The notes beneath the pieces were generated by a model that saw nothing but the letters and a program-made list of their open reading frames with translations, made no database searches and had not been told where the DNA came from. From JALZHR01 sp036388635 (GTDB lineage: Bacteria > Acidobacteriota > Blastocatellia > Pyrinomonadales > Pyrinomonadaceae), in assembly GCA_036388635.1 (NCBI GenBank), contig DASVRL010000422.1, forward strand, positions 1-64,000: a DNA stretch of 64,000 nucleotides, read 5' to 3'. Each line of letters starts with the position of its first letter. Position 1 is the first letter of the stretch. Below are positions 51,753 to 60,822 of the stretch, piece after piece. Both the position numbers and the translations under genes were made by a program.

Positions 51753-53054
51753 ATGAAACCGATAGCGAAGGTCGAAAATTTAAGTAAAGAGTATCAACTC
51801 GGAAATCGCGCCGCGTCCGATACCACTCTAAGAGATGCTCTGGCAGGAATTCTTCGCGCGCCGCTGGAGGTTTTTTCTCGCCGTAATCGAAAAGAACGCA
51901 AGATGTTCTGGGCTTTACGCGACGTCAGTTTTGAAGTCGAGCCGGGCGAAGTGGTCGGCATCATCGGGCGCAATGGCGCGGGCAAATCCACCTTGCTGAA
52001 AATTTTGTCGCGCGTGACGAAACCGACCGGCGGGCAAGTTGAGTTATACGGTCGGACGAACAGCCTTCTGGAAGTCGGCACGGGTTTTCATCCCGAATTG
52101 ACCGGGCGCGAAAACATTTTCGTCAACGGCGCGATTTTGGGAATGAAACGCCGGGAAATCGAGCGAAAGTTTGACGAAATCGTCGCCTTTGCCGGGATTG
52201 ACGAATTTTTGGACACCGCCGTCAAGCATTATTCGAGCGGGATGTACGCGCGGCTCGCTTTTTCGGTCGCCGCGCATCTGGATTCCGAGATTTTGATTAT
52301 CGACGAGGTTTTGTCGGTCGGCGACGCCGAGTTTCAGAAAAAATGTCTGGGCAAGGTAGGCGAAGCGGCGAGCGCCGGTCGGACGATTTTTTTCGTCAGT
52401 CATAATATGGCGGCGGTCGAAAATCTGTGCCGTCGCGGAATCGTTCTGGAAAAAGGAAAAGTCACCTTTATCGGCAAACAAACCGAGGCTATCTCGCACT
52501 ATCTGGCAAAAGCGGACAAAAATCTTAAAATGGATTTGAGCCGACAGCCTGACCGCACCGGCTCGGGCGAGGTGCGAGTGACCGCGATTGAAATCAGAGA
52601 TACGCGCGGCGTTCAGCTTGCCGCGGCAGCTTCCGGTCAGGACATCGACATCTGTTTTCACTTTGAAACCGCGCCCGGTTACAAAAAAAAGAACGTGATG
52701 ATGGGTTTTATGGTCAGAACTTACTGGGACGTGCCGGTCTTTCTCCAGCACAACCGTTTAACGCGCGACGAGTGGAATGCCCTGCCGCCGAAAGGCGTTT
52801 TCATCTGCCGCATTCGTCGCCTGCCTCTGCCGCCGACGAGCTATCGTCTGGGCTTCAGCGTGATGTACGACGATGAATATCTCGATAGGATTGACGACGC
52901 CAGCGAGTTAACCGTCACGGACGGAGATTTTTACGGTTCGGGCGAAGTCCCGCCGGTCAGTCACGGCTGCTGTCTCGTGGACGCGGAATGGCGGCTTCTG
53001 GATTCCGATTCGGCAGCGGTTTTCGGAACTGAAAAAGCCGAACTCGAAGCGTGA
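51753..53054 (+). CDS. wzt: ABC transporter ATPase, Wzt type (polysaccharide export)
   Basis: A 433-residue ATPase with Walker A GIIGRNGAGKSTLLKIL, signature HYSSGMYARLAFSVAAHLDS and Walker B EILIIDEVLSVGDAEFQKK. Residues from about 290 form a Wzt_C-like carbohydrate-binding domain (FHFETAPGYKKKNVMMGFMV, LPLPPTSYRLGFSVMYDDEY), which recognises the end of a finished glycan. It would drive export of the lipid-linked polysaccharide. The partner permease Wzm is not encoded in this window and may lie beyond the cluster's ends or elsewhere. Confidence 0.93.
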   Translation: MKPIAKVENLSKEYQLGNRAASDTTLRDALAGILRAPLEVFSRRNRKERKMFWALRDVSFEVEPGEVVGIIGRNGAGKSTLLKILSRVTKPTGGQVELYGRTNSLLEVGTGFHPELTGRENIFVNGAILGMKRREIERKFDEIVAFAGIDEFLDTAVKHYSSGMYARLAFSVAAHLDSEILIIDEVLSVGDAEFQKKCLGKVGEAASAGRTIFFVSHNMAAVENLCRRGIVLEKGKVTFIGKQTEAISHYLAKADKNLKMDLSRQPDRTGSGEVRVTAIEIRDTRGVQLAAAASGQDIDICFHFETAPGYKKKNVMMGFMVRTYWDVPVFLQHNRLTRDEWNALPPKGVFICRIRRLPLPPTSYRLGFSVMYDDEYLDRIDDASELTVTDGDFYGSGEVPPVSHGCCLVDAEWRLLDSDSAAVFGTEKAELEA

Positions 53055-53064
53055 GCTGAGATTG

Positions 53065-53820
53065 ATGATAAATATTCTGAATTCCCTTAAACGGCGAATC
53101 CGAAATTTCGATAAGACGCCCGAAACTGCATCTTATGCGGAAGTCGAGCGCGCCGAGCAGATTTTTTATCTGGAATATCTGCGCGAAGGGATGACGGTTT
53201 TTGACGTCGGCGCAAACGTCGGCGAACTGACTTTGCTTTTCTCGCGCTTTACGGCGGGCGCGGGCGACGGAATTGTTCACGCTTTCGAGCCGAGCCGAGC
53301 CGCTTTTGAACGGCTGGAAAACGTTTGCCGCGCCGCGAATCGTCAAACGGTCGTTCTGAATAATCTGGCGCTGGCGGATAAAAAAGGTTTCATTCGGCTG
53401 CACGTTTACGAGGACGATTATCTGAGTTTTAATTCGCAGGCGGCGCGACCGCTGAAGGATTACGGGCTGGAAATTGAGCCGGTCGGAATCGAGCAAGTGC
53501 CCGCGACGACCGTTGACGATTATTGCGCCGACAAGGGAATTGAACAAATCGATTTGCTGAAAATTGATACGGAAGGCGCGGAATTGCAGGTGATGAAAGG
53601 CGCGCGAAAAATGTTAGAGTCCAAACGTATAAAATGCGTGACTTTCGAGTTCGGGCAAACCACTTTCGATATGGGAAACCGCCCGGAAGAGATAGAAGAT
53701 TTTCTCGGAGAAATGAATTACAGCGTTCGCAATATCGTCAAAGGCAATCCGGTTTTTCCCGGACGCGAGAGCGTCAAAACGGCTAAATTTTCGATGCACG
53801 TCGCCGTGCCGCGAGCATAA
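53065..53820 (+). CDS. FkbM-family methyltransferase
   Basis: A 251-residue FkbM-type SAM methyltransferase: MTVFDVGANVGELTLLFSRF with the DxGANxG motif, IVHAFEPSRAAFERLENVCR, and DLLKIDTEGAELQVMKGARK. FkbM relatives methylate sugar hydroxyls in exopolysaccharides. The ATG at 53065 follows a TTG at 53062 in the same frame and is preferred. It follows the Wzt gene by 10 bases. It could cap or decorate the chain; Wzt carbohydrate domains often recognise a methylated terminus, so the pairing is suggestive. Confidence 0.9.
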   Translation: MINILNSLKRRIRNFDKTPETASYAEVERAEQIFYLEYLREGMTVFDVGANVGELTLLFSRFTAGAGDGIVHAFEPSRAAFERLENVCRAANRQTVVLNNLALADKKGFIRLHVYEDDYLSFNSQAARPLKDYGLEIEPVGIEQVPATTVDDYCADKGIEQIDLLKIDTEGAELQVMKGARKMLESKRIKCVTFEFGQTTFDMGNRPEEIEDFLGEMNYSVRNIVKGNPVFPGRESVKTAKFSMHVAVPRA

Positions 53821-53874
53821 AAGTCAATCGTTAAGGCTAATAATTGGCTTGTTTACCGCAGATTTATAATACGG

Positions 53875-55185
53875 ATGATTCGTTTAAAACCAACTGCCGA
53901 AACATCGCACGAATGCCCGCGCTGTCGTTTGAAACTCGCGCCGGACGGCTGGCTGATAACCGGAATGCGTAATCTCGCCGACCTTCGCTGTTTGCAGTGC
54001 GGCGAGGAATTTTACGGCGATTTGCCTTCGGGACAGGCATTATACACGCCGATTTTATTAAATAAATCGAGCGGCGCGATTTACGACTACTACAGCGTCG
54101 GCTGGTTCGCCGATTGGCTGCGCGATGCTTACGCTCGACGAACAAACGAGCCGCTTCGCTTTGAGATAAAAAAGTTTGCGAAAATCGAAAAAAAAGTGGT
54201 CTTGCTGAACTGTCTGGACACGCTTTACGGTCACAGCCTGCTGAAACTGCTCAACGCGCAATATTATATAAATCGCTCGGACGTGAGCTTAATCGTGCTC
54301 GCGCCGCCTTTTCTCGAATGGTTGCTGCCGGACGGCACGGCGCAGGCGTGGATTGTCGATTTGCCGCTGCGGCGCGGAACGGAGTGGAACGATTGGCTGG
54401 CGCACAAAATAAACGAGCAGCTTGAACCGTTTCAGGAGGTTTTCTTGAGCCTCGGTTTTTCGCACCCGCACGCCGACGATTTCGAGATTGAGCGATTTAC
54501 CGGAATAAAACCTTTTTCGCTCGAAAATTGGTCTGAGTCCATCAATAAACCTTGTGTAACTTTTATCTGGCGGGACGACCGTTTGTGGGAAACGACAGCA
54601 GGCGGCGAATCTCAGAATCGTTTCGGGAAAATAAAAGGGCGATTCGGCAAACGTCGGGAACGAACCGAAGACCAGCTGCAAAAAGTCATACGATTCGCCG
54701 AATGCCTGCGCGCCGAAATTCCGGCGCTGGATTTTGCCGTCGCGGGAATTGGCGAAGCGAGCGGATTGCCAAATTGGATTTCCGATTTAAGATTAAAAAA
54801 TTTAGACGCCGCCGCCGAACGCGCCTGGTGCGAGCGTTATGCTCGAAGCCACGTCGTCGTCGGCGTTCACGGCTCGAATATGCTTTTGCCGTCCGCGCAC
54901 GCGGGCGCGGTTATCGAACTCATTAATGAAGACCGTTGGGGAAATTTTCTGCAGGATATTTTGTTTCGACCGTCGGATTTTCGCGAGATGTTTTTTCGTT
55001 ACCGCTTCGTGCCGCATTCGACCGCGCCCGACGAATTAGCCCGGCTCGCGGCTTCGGTTTTGCGTTACGAAGACTTCCGGCGATTGATGAGTCCCGAATT
55101 TTGCCGGCATCGGGAAAACTATGATTTCAGACGATTTCAGTCGGCGCGCGGCGGCGGGCAAATCGATGAGGAGACACGAGGTTAA
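53875..55185 (+). CDS. Zinc-ribbon-fused GT61-like glycosyltransferase
   Basis: A 436-residue protein. The N-terminus carries a zinc-ribbon pattern, CPRC (about 14-17) and CLQC (about 39-42). The rest has a GT61/DUF563-like end with RSHVVVGVHGSNMLLPSAHA followed by GAVIELI. The middle is not recognised. The GT61 parallel rests on the VGVHGS-NMLLPSA motif and is moderate. It is in the polysaccharide cluster and its stop overlaps the asnB start by one base, so it is co-translated with it. Substrate unknown. Confidence 0.65.
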   Translation: MIRLKPTAETSHECPRCRLKLAPDGWLITGMRNLADLRCLQCGEEFYGDLPSGQALYTPILLNKSSGAIYDYYSVGWFADWLRDAYARRTNEPLRFEIKKFAKIEKKVVLLNCLDTLYGHSLLKLLNAQYYINRSDVSLIVLAPPFLEWLLPDGTAQAWIVDLPLRRGTEWNDWLAHKINEQLEPFQEVFLSLGFSHPHADDFEIERFTGIKPFSLENWSESINKPCVTFIWRDDRLWETTAGGESQNRFGKIKGRFGKRRERTEDQLQKVIRFAECLRAEIPALDFAVAGIGEASGLPNWISDLRLKNLDAAAERAWCERYARSHVVVGVHGSNMLLPSAHAGAVIELINEDRWGNFLQDILFRPSDFREMFFRYRFVPHSTAPDELARLAASVLRYEDFRRLMSPEFCRHRENYDFRRFQSARGGGQIDEETRG

Positions 55186-57116
55186 TGTGCGGCATTAGCG
55201 GAATCGTCACGCGGGAAAAAATGTCCGCCGATTTGTCGGCGGCGGTTTCGCGTATGAACGCGGCGCAGATTCATCGCGGTCCGGACGGCGCGGGCGAATT
55301 TTCTGCCGAACACGTCAAGTTGTCGATGCGCCGCCTTTCCATTATTGATTTGGAAGGCGGCGCGCAGCCTCTCTATAACGAAGACAAATCGCTCGCTTTA
55401 ATTATCAACGGCGAAATTTATAATTACCGCGAGCTGCGCGACCGTTTAAAAAAATCGGGACATGCATTTAGCACCGAAACGGACGGCGAAGCGATTCTGC
55501 ATCTTTACGAGGAGAATGATTCGAATTTCATCGAGCACCTGCGCGGGATGTTCGCCTTTGCTCTGTGGGACTCTAAGCGGCGGCGTTTGATTCTCGCCCG
55601 CGACCGGATGGGCGAAAAGCCTCTGTATCTTTTCGAGCAGGACGGCGCGCTGGTTTTCGCGTCGGAATTAAAGGGCTTGCTGCATTCGGGTCTCGTGCCG
55701 TTCGAATTGAATCCGCACGCCGTCAATCTTTATTTTCATTATCAATACGTGCCCGAACCGCTGACGCCGCTAAAAGGAGTGCGAAAGCTGGACGCCGCGC
55801 ATCTTCTCACGGTGGATGTCGAAAATTGGCGGCTGGAAGAAAAAAAATACTGGCGAATGGAAGATGCGCCGCCGCTGCCGGTCGGCGAGCCGGGCGACGT
55901 GATCCGGGAAAAGCTCGAAGAAGTCAGCCGGTTAATCGTGCGCTCAGACGTTCCGGTCGGCGTTGCGTTGAGCGGCGGCTTGGATTCGAGCGTGGTGGCG
56001 GCTTTCGCCGCGCGCGAACACGATAATCTCTGCGCCTTCAGCGTCGGTTACGCCGGACGACCCGACTGCGACGAACGCGAAGATGCAGCGGCGCTGGCGA
56101 ACCATTTAAATTTGCCTTTTCACGAAATCGAACTCGATACCGAAACGATCGTCGATTTTTTTCCTGAGCTTAATTACTGGCGCGACGACCCCGTTGCCGA
56201 CATCGCCGGTTTCGGCTACTACGCCGTGATGAAGCTGGCGCGCGAGCAGGGCGTCCCGGTGCTGTTGCAAGGGCAGGGCGGCGACGAGCTTTTCTGGGGC
56301 TACCCGCAGCTGCGCGACGCCGCGCGCGAAACGCGTTTGAAAGCCGCGCTGCTCGGCAGTCCGTTTTCCCAGGCGCTGCGGCAAACCTTGATGCTCCGTC
56401 TTCCATATTATCGTTCGGAACAAACCGTTTCTTCGTGGGCGCGAGATTTCGCTGGACTGCGTTCCGGCTGGCGCAGCGTCCGTCGGCGGCGCGAAAATCC
56501 GGCGCGAATGATTTTTTACGATTTATCGCCGGATTTTGCGAGCGCGGCGGCGCAGATGCGGAATTTTTACGGCAAGAGTTTCGTCGAACAGGTTAACGAT
56601 AGCGATGCCGGAGAAATATTTACTTTTCCCGGCGGCTGGTCGCCGGCGGAAACCGCTTTGACTAAATTGATTTGTGATACATACCTGCGCGAAAACGGCA
56701 TCACGCAGGGCGACCGTCTGGGAATGGCTTCTTCAGTCGAGATGCGGCTGCCGCTCGTCGATTATAAGTTTGTCGAAACGGTTGTCGGTTTGCGAAAAAG
56801 GCATTCGGATTCGTCGCTTCCGCCGAAACACTGGCTCAGGCAGGCTGTCAAAGACGTTTTGCCGGAATGGGTTTTAAATCGACCCAAACGCGGTTTCGCC
56901 CCGCCGACGCGCCAGTGGCACGACGCGCTTTTTGCCGCTTACGGCGAATCTCTGCGCGACGGTTATCTGGTGCAGTCAGACGTTTTAAATCGAGAAAGCG
57001 CGGCGCGTCTCGCCGAAGGAGAATTTCCGCTTGAGGCGACCAGCCCGCTGTCTTTCAAAGCGCTTGTCCTGGAACAGTGGTGTCGCCGGATGCGGCGGAT
57101 TATTCCGACAAATTAA
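55185..57116 (+). CDS. asnB: Asparagine synthase (glutamine-hydrolysing), AsnB type
   Basis: A 643-residue two-domain enzyme. Cys2 in MCGISGIVTREK is the glutaminase nucleophile; NGEIYNYRELRDRL and FAFALWDSKRRRLILARDRM complete the amidotransferase half. The synthetase half has GVALSGGLDSSVVAAFAARE (PPi loop) and QGQGGDELFWGYPQL. It converts aspartate to asparagine, but AsnB relatives in polysaccharide clusters often amidate sugar acids or link amino acids to glycans. Given the context that is plausible here. Confidence 0.93.
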   Translation: MCGISGIVTREKMSADLSAAVSRMNAAQIHRGPDGAGEFSAEHVKLSMRRLSIIDLEGGAQPLYNEDKSLALIINGEIYNYRELRDRLKKSGHAFSTETDGEAILHLYEENDSNFIEHLRGMFAFALWDSKRRRLILARDRMGEKPLYLFEQDGALVFASELKGLLHSGLVPFELNPHAVNLYFHYQYVPEPLTPLKGVRKLDAAHLLTVDVENWRLEEKKYWRMEDAPPLPVGEPGDVIREKLEEVSRLIVRSDVPVGVALSGGLDSSVVAAFAAREHDNLCAFSVGYAGRPDCDEREDAAALANHLNLPFHEIELDTETIVDFFPELNYWRDDPVADIAGFGYYAVMKLAREQGVPVLLQGQGGDELFWGYPQLRDAARETRLKAALLGSPFSQALRQTLMLRLPYYRSEQTVSSWARDFAGLRSGWRSVRRRRENPARMIFYDLSPDFASAAAQMRNFYGKSFVEQVNDSDAGEIFTFPGGWSPAETALTKLICDTYLRENGITQGDRLGMASSVEMRLPLVDYKFVETVVGLRKRHSDSSLPPKHWLRQAVKDVLPEWVLNRPKRGFAPPTRQWHDALFAAYGESLRDGYLVQSDVLNRESAARLAEGEFPLEATSPLSFKALVLEQWCRRMRRIIPTN

Positions 57117-57135
57117 TTTGAATTTTCAGGCAGTA

Positions 57136-58434
57136 ATGCAGCTTTTGAAGAAAAAATTACGTATCGCCATCAACGCGCAGATTCCGCTCGGCAGCGGCAC
57201 GGGCGGCATCGAAACCGTGCTGCGCGCCCTGACTTCTCTCGGGCGTTTGGGCGACGGCGAAGAGGAATATGTTTTTATCGGTCACTGGTCTGACCCGGAT
57301 TGGCTGAAGCCGTTTTTGGGCGAGCGCCAGACGATAGTTTCCGCGCCGCGTCCGAAAGAAAATAAACCGACCGCCGCCGAAACTTTTAAACGCTCGTTAG
57401 GCAGCCTGCGCCCGCTCGCCGGTCGAGTCAAGCGAGTTTTCGCGCCGCCGCAATCGCGCGCGCAGCCGCCTCCGACCCGGATTTCTGTTCCCGTCTCGGA
57501 TGGATTTTACGAAAGTCTCGGCTGCGACGTAATTCATTTTCCTTATCAGGACTATGTTTACTGCAAAGTCGCCACGGTTTATAACCCGCACGATTTACAG
57601 CATCTTCACTATCCGGATTTTTTCTCGCCCGCAGAAATTGAAAGGCGCGAGATTGTTTATCCGGCGGCTTGCCGCGCCGCCGAGACGGTCGTCGTCGCTT
57701 CCGGGTTCGTCAAACAGGATGTAATGCAAAGTTACGGCGTCGCGGAAAATAAAGTTCAGGTCATTCATTGGGCGCCGCCCGAAACGAATTTAGAAAAGTT
57801 TTCAGTAGACGAAGCGCGGCTTTTGTCGGCGAAATATGAACTGCCCGCCGCGCCGTTTGTGCTTTATCCGGCGATGACCTGGGAACATAAAAATCACATC
57901 AGATTGCTCGAAGCCATCGCGCTTTTGCGCGAGCGTGAGAATTTGCGAATAAATCTCGTCTGCACCGGACATAAAAACGCTTTCTGGACAAACATTGAGC
58001 GGCGACTCGGCGAACTGCGACTGGAAGAGCAGGTTAAATTTACAGGCGTCGTCTCGCACCGCGAGTTAAGCGCGCTTTATCTTCGAGCGCAGTTCGTCGT
58101 CATCCCGACGCTGTTCGAGGCGGCGAGCGCGCCGCTCTTTGAGGCGTGGCAGCACAATGCAGCGGCGGCTTGCTCGTCCGTCACCTCGCTGCCGGAACAG
58201 GCGGCTGATGCGGCGCTGCTTTTCAACCCGTTTTCCGTCGAAGAAATCGCCGATGCTTTAAAACGAATGGCAACCGACGAAGGCTTGCGCCGCACGCTTC
58301 GCGCCAAAGGAACCAGACGCCTGGCGGATTTCAGCCTCGAACGCACGGCGAGAGCTTACCGGGCGGTTTACAGAAAAATCTCGCGCGCAGCATTAAGCAA
58401 TGAAGATAGGCGAATTCTTTCGTTGCCGGTATAA
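57136..58434 (+). CDS. Glycosyltransferase family 4 (GT-B)
   Basis: A 432-residue GT-B protein. The N-terminal domain starts LRIAINAQIPLGSGTGGIET and the C-terminal domain has FVLYPAMTWEHKNHIRLLEA, LYLRAQFVVIPTLFEAASAP and LFEAWQHNAAAACSSVTSLP. The EX7E-type region is conserved (FEAASAPLFEAW). The ATG at 57136 sits 19 bases after asnB; an in-frame ATG inside asnB gives a false extension. It adds a sugar to the growing surface polysaccharide. Donor unknown. Confidence 0.9.
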   Translation: MQLLKKKLRIAINAQIPLGSGTGGIETVLRALTSLGRLGDGEEEYVFIGHWSDPDWLKPFLGERQTIVSAPRPKENKPTAAETFKRSLGSLRPLAGRVKRVFAPPQSRAQPPPTRISVPVSDGFYESLGCDVIHFPYQDYVYCKVATVYNPHDLQHLHYPDFFSPAEIERREIVYPAACRAAETVVVASGFVKQDVMQSYGVAENKVQVIHWAPPETNLEKFSVDEARLLSAKYELPAAPFVLYPAMTWEHKNHIRLLEAIALLRERENLRINLVCTGHKNAFWTNIERRLGELRLEEQVKFTGVVSHRELSALYLRAQFVVIPTLFEAASAPLFEAWQHNAAAACSSVTSLPEQAADAALLFNPFSVEEIADALKRMATDEGLRRTLRAKGTRRLADFSLERTARAYRAVYRKISRAALSNEDRRILSLPV

Positions 58435-58499
58435 TATTATAATAAAAGGGAGCGGCAAAATTTATTACCTCCCGTAAAATCGGCGTTTCGGTAAATATT

Positions 58500-59546
58500 A
58501 TGAAAAAGGCTTTAATCACGGGCGTGACCGGGCAGGACGGCTCTTATCTTGCCGAGCTTCTGCTGCAAAAAGGCTATGAAGTTCACGGCATCATCCGGCG
58601 CGCGTCTACCTTTAATACCGAGCGGATTGACCACCTCTATCAAGACCCGCACGAGCGGGAGAAAACGTTTATTCTTCATTACGGCGATTTGGCGGACGGG
58701 ACGAGTTTGAGGCGGATTCTGGAAAAAATTCAGCCGGACGAGATTTATAATCTGGGCGCGCAGTCGCACGTCAAGGTTTCCTTCGAGCAGCCCGAATACA
58801 CCGCCGATATTGTCGGGACGGGAACGCTGCGACTGCTCGAAGCCGTGCGCGATTCGCTCACAGGCAACGGAAAGGAAATTCGTTTTTACCAGGCAGGTTC
58901 TTCGGAAATGTACGGCGGCGCGCCCGCTCCGCAAAATGAAAAAACTCCCTTTTATCCGCGCAGCCCGTATGCCGTCGGCAAAGTCGCGGCGCACTGGTTT
59001 GCCGTCAATTACCGCGAATCTTACGGAATGTTTATTTGCAACGGCATTCTTTTCAACCACGAATCCGAGCGGCGCGGCGAAACGTTTGTCACTCGTAAAA
59101 TTACGCGCGCACTGGCGCGGATTAAAACCGGTTTGCAGGAAAAGCTTTATTTGGGCAATCTCGACGCCGTCCGCGATTGGGGACACACGGCGGATTACGT
59201 CGAGGCGATGTGGCTGATGCTGCAACAGCCCGAACCGGACGATTACGTCGTGGCGACCGGCGAAGCGCATTCGGTGCGCGATTTTCTCGACGAAGCTTTC
59301 GGTCTGGCACAGCTCGACTGGCAGGATTACGTCGAGATAGACGCCGGATATTTTCGTCCGGCGGAAGCGAATTATTTACTGGGCGACGCGACGAAAATCA
59401 GAGAAAAACTCGGCTGGCAGCCGAAAATCAAATTTAAGGAACTGGTCAGATTAATGTACGAACACGACCTTGAGCTGGCGCGGCAGGAAAAAGTTTTAAA
59501 GGACAACGGTCACGTCGTTGCGCTGAGAGGCAGAGTCAATGCTTGA
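58500..59546 (+). CDS. gmd: GDP-mannose 4,6-dehydratase
   Basis: A 348-residue extended SDR that converts GDP-mannose to GDP-4-keto-6-deoxymannose. Motifs are ALITGVTGQDGSYLAELLLQ, GIIRRASTFNTERIDHLYQD (GMD-specific), FYQAGSSEMYGGAPAPQNEK and the catalytic YPRSPYAVGKVAAHWFAVNY. Its product is the shared precursor of GDP-L-fucose (made by the next gene product, Fcl) and of GDP-perosamine (made by an aminotransferase such as the one at 47991). It overlaps fcl by eight bases. The call is firm. Confidence 0.97.
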   Translation: MKKALITGVTGQDGSYLAELLLQKGYEVHGIIRRASTFNTERIDHLYQDPHEREKTFILHYGDLADGTSLRRILEKIQPDEIYNLGAQSHVKVSFEQPEYTADIVGTGTLRLLEAVRDSLTGNGKEIRFYQAGSSEMYGGAPAPQNEKTPFYPRSPYAVGKVAAHWFAVNYRESYGMFICNGILFNHESERRGETFVTRKITRALARIKTGLQEKLYLGNLDAVRDWGHTADYVEAMWLMLQQPEPDDYVVATGEAHSVRDFLDEAFGLAQLDWQDYVEIDAGYFRPAEANYLLGDATKIREKLGWQPKIKFKELVRLMYEHDLELARQEKVLKDNGHVVALRGRVNA

Positions 59547-60567
59547 AAAAGACGACAAAATATTTGTTGCCGGTCATCGGGGCTTGGCTGGCTCGGCGAT
59601 TTTGCGCAGGCTCGAAACCGAAGGCTTCGGGCGGATTCTGACCCGCACGCGCGCCGAGCTGGATTTAACCGTTCAAGCGCAGGTCGAAAATTTCTTTGCG
59701 GCGGAGAAACCCGAAATCGTCTTTCTGGCAGCCGGAAAAGTCGGCGGCATCTGGGCTAACAACTCGCAGCCGGCGGACTTTATCCGCGATAACCTTTTGA
59801 TACAAACGAACGTCATCGATGCGGCGCATCGTCACGGCGTAAAGAAATTTATTTTCCTCGGCTCGTCCTGCATTTATCCGAAGCACGCGCCGCAGCCTCT
59901 GAAGGAAGAATACCTTTTAACGTCGGCTTTAGAGCCGACCAACGAGGCTTACGCGATTGCTAAAATCGCCGGAATAAAAATGTGTCAGGCTTATCGCCGG
60001 CAATACGGATTCGGCAGCATCTGCCTGATGCCGACCAATCTGTACGGAACAAATGACAATTTCGATTTGGCGAATTCGCACGTTCTGCCCGCGCTTTTGC
60101 GAAAGTTTCACGAAGCGAAAACGAACGGTTATGAGACGGTCAAGATATGGGGAACCGGAACTCCGCAAAGAGAGTTTCTGCACGCGGACGATTTAGCCGA
60201 CGCCTGTCATTTTTTGATGCGGCAGCCGTCGGAAACGCTTAATGCCGCCGCGCCCGACGGAATTATTAACGTCGGCGTCGGCGAAGACGTCAGCATTCTT
60301 CAGTTGGCGGAAATTATCAGCCGGACGGTGGAATTTCGAGGCAGTTTGGAGTTCGATTCGACGAAACCCGACGGAACTCCGCGCAAACTGCTCGACGTGT
60401 GCCGCCTCGCCGGTCTCGGCTGGAAAGCGAAAATTTCCCTGAGCGAAGGCATCGCTCAGACGTATCGTTGGTATAAAGAAGCGTTTGGGCGTGACAATCG
60501 GGAATCAGAACAGGAATCCAATCAAATAAATTCCCACCACGAACAAAATCGAATCGGGGTTTATTAA
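59539..60567 (+). CDS. fcl: GDP-L-fucose synthase
   Basis: A 342-residue epimerase/reductase that turns GDP-4-keto-6-deoxymannose into GDP-L-fucose. Motifs are KIFVAGHRGLAGSAILRRLE, KKFIFLGSSCIYPKHAPQPL, YAIAKIAGIKMCQAYRRQYG and GTPQREFLHADDLADACHFL. The C-terminus carries an extra polar tail of about 20 residues after the usual end (ESEQESNQINSHHEQ). It overlaps gmd by eight bases, a normal pairing. Confidence 0.97.
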   Translation: MLEKDDKIFVAGHRGLAGSAILRRLETEGFGRILTRTRAELDLTVQAQVENFFAAEKPEIVFLAAGKVGGIWANNSQPADFIRDNLLIQTNVIDAAHRHGVKKFIFLGSSCIYPKHAPQPLKEEYLLTSALEPTNEAYAIAKIAGIKMCQAYRRQYGFGSICLMPTNLYGTNDNFDLANSHVLPALLRKFHEAKTNGYETVKIWGTGTPQREFLHADDLADACHFLMRQPSETLNAAAPDGIINVGVGEDVSILQLAEIISRTVEFRGSLEFDSTKPDGTPRKLLDVCRLAGLGWKAKISLSEGIAQTYRWYKEAFGRDNRESEQESNQINSHHEQNRIGVY

Positions 60568-60822
60568 AAGCCGAACTGAACGAAATTACGAAACCGGAGA
60601 ATTTGTGTTAATAAAATCGCTTTAATAATTGAATCCGTTTTTAGTTTTTCGGCGAATTTACCAATACGGTTAATTGCGACCAAATTTACGAATAAGTAAA
60701 CTTTTGTGCAAAAGCCCCGATAATAGTCAATGACGAGAGACGGCGAGTGTTTCAGTTAGTTTAATAACAGCAGCAAATATGTGGATTGACGAAGATATTT
60801 GAAATAGTGTTGAGGAGAATTA

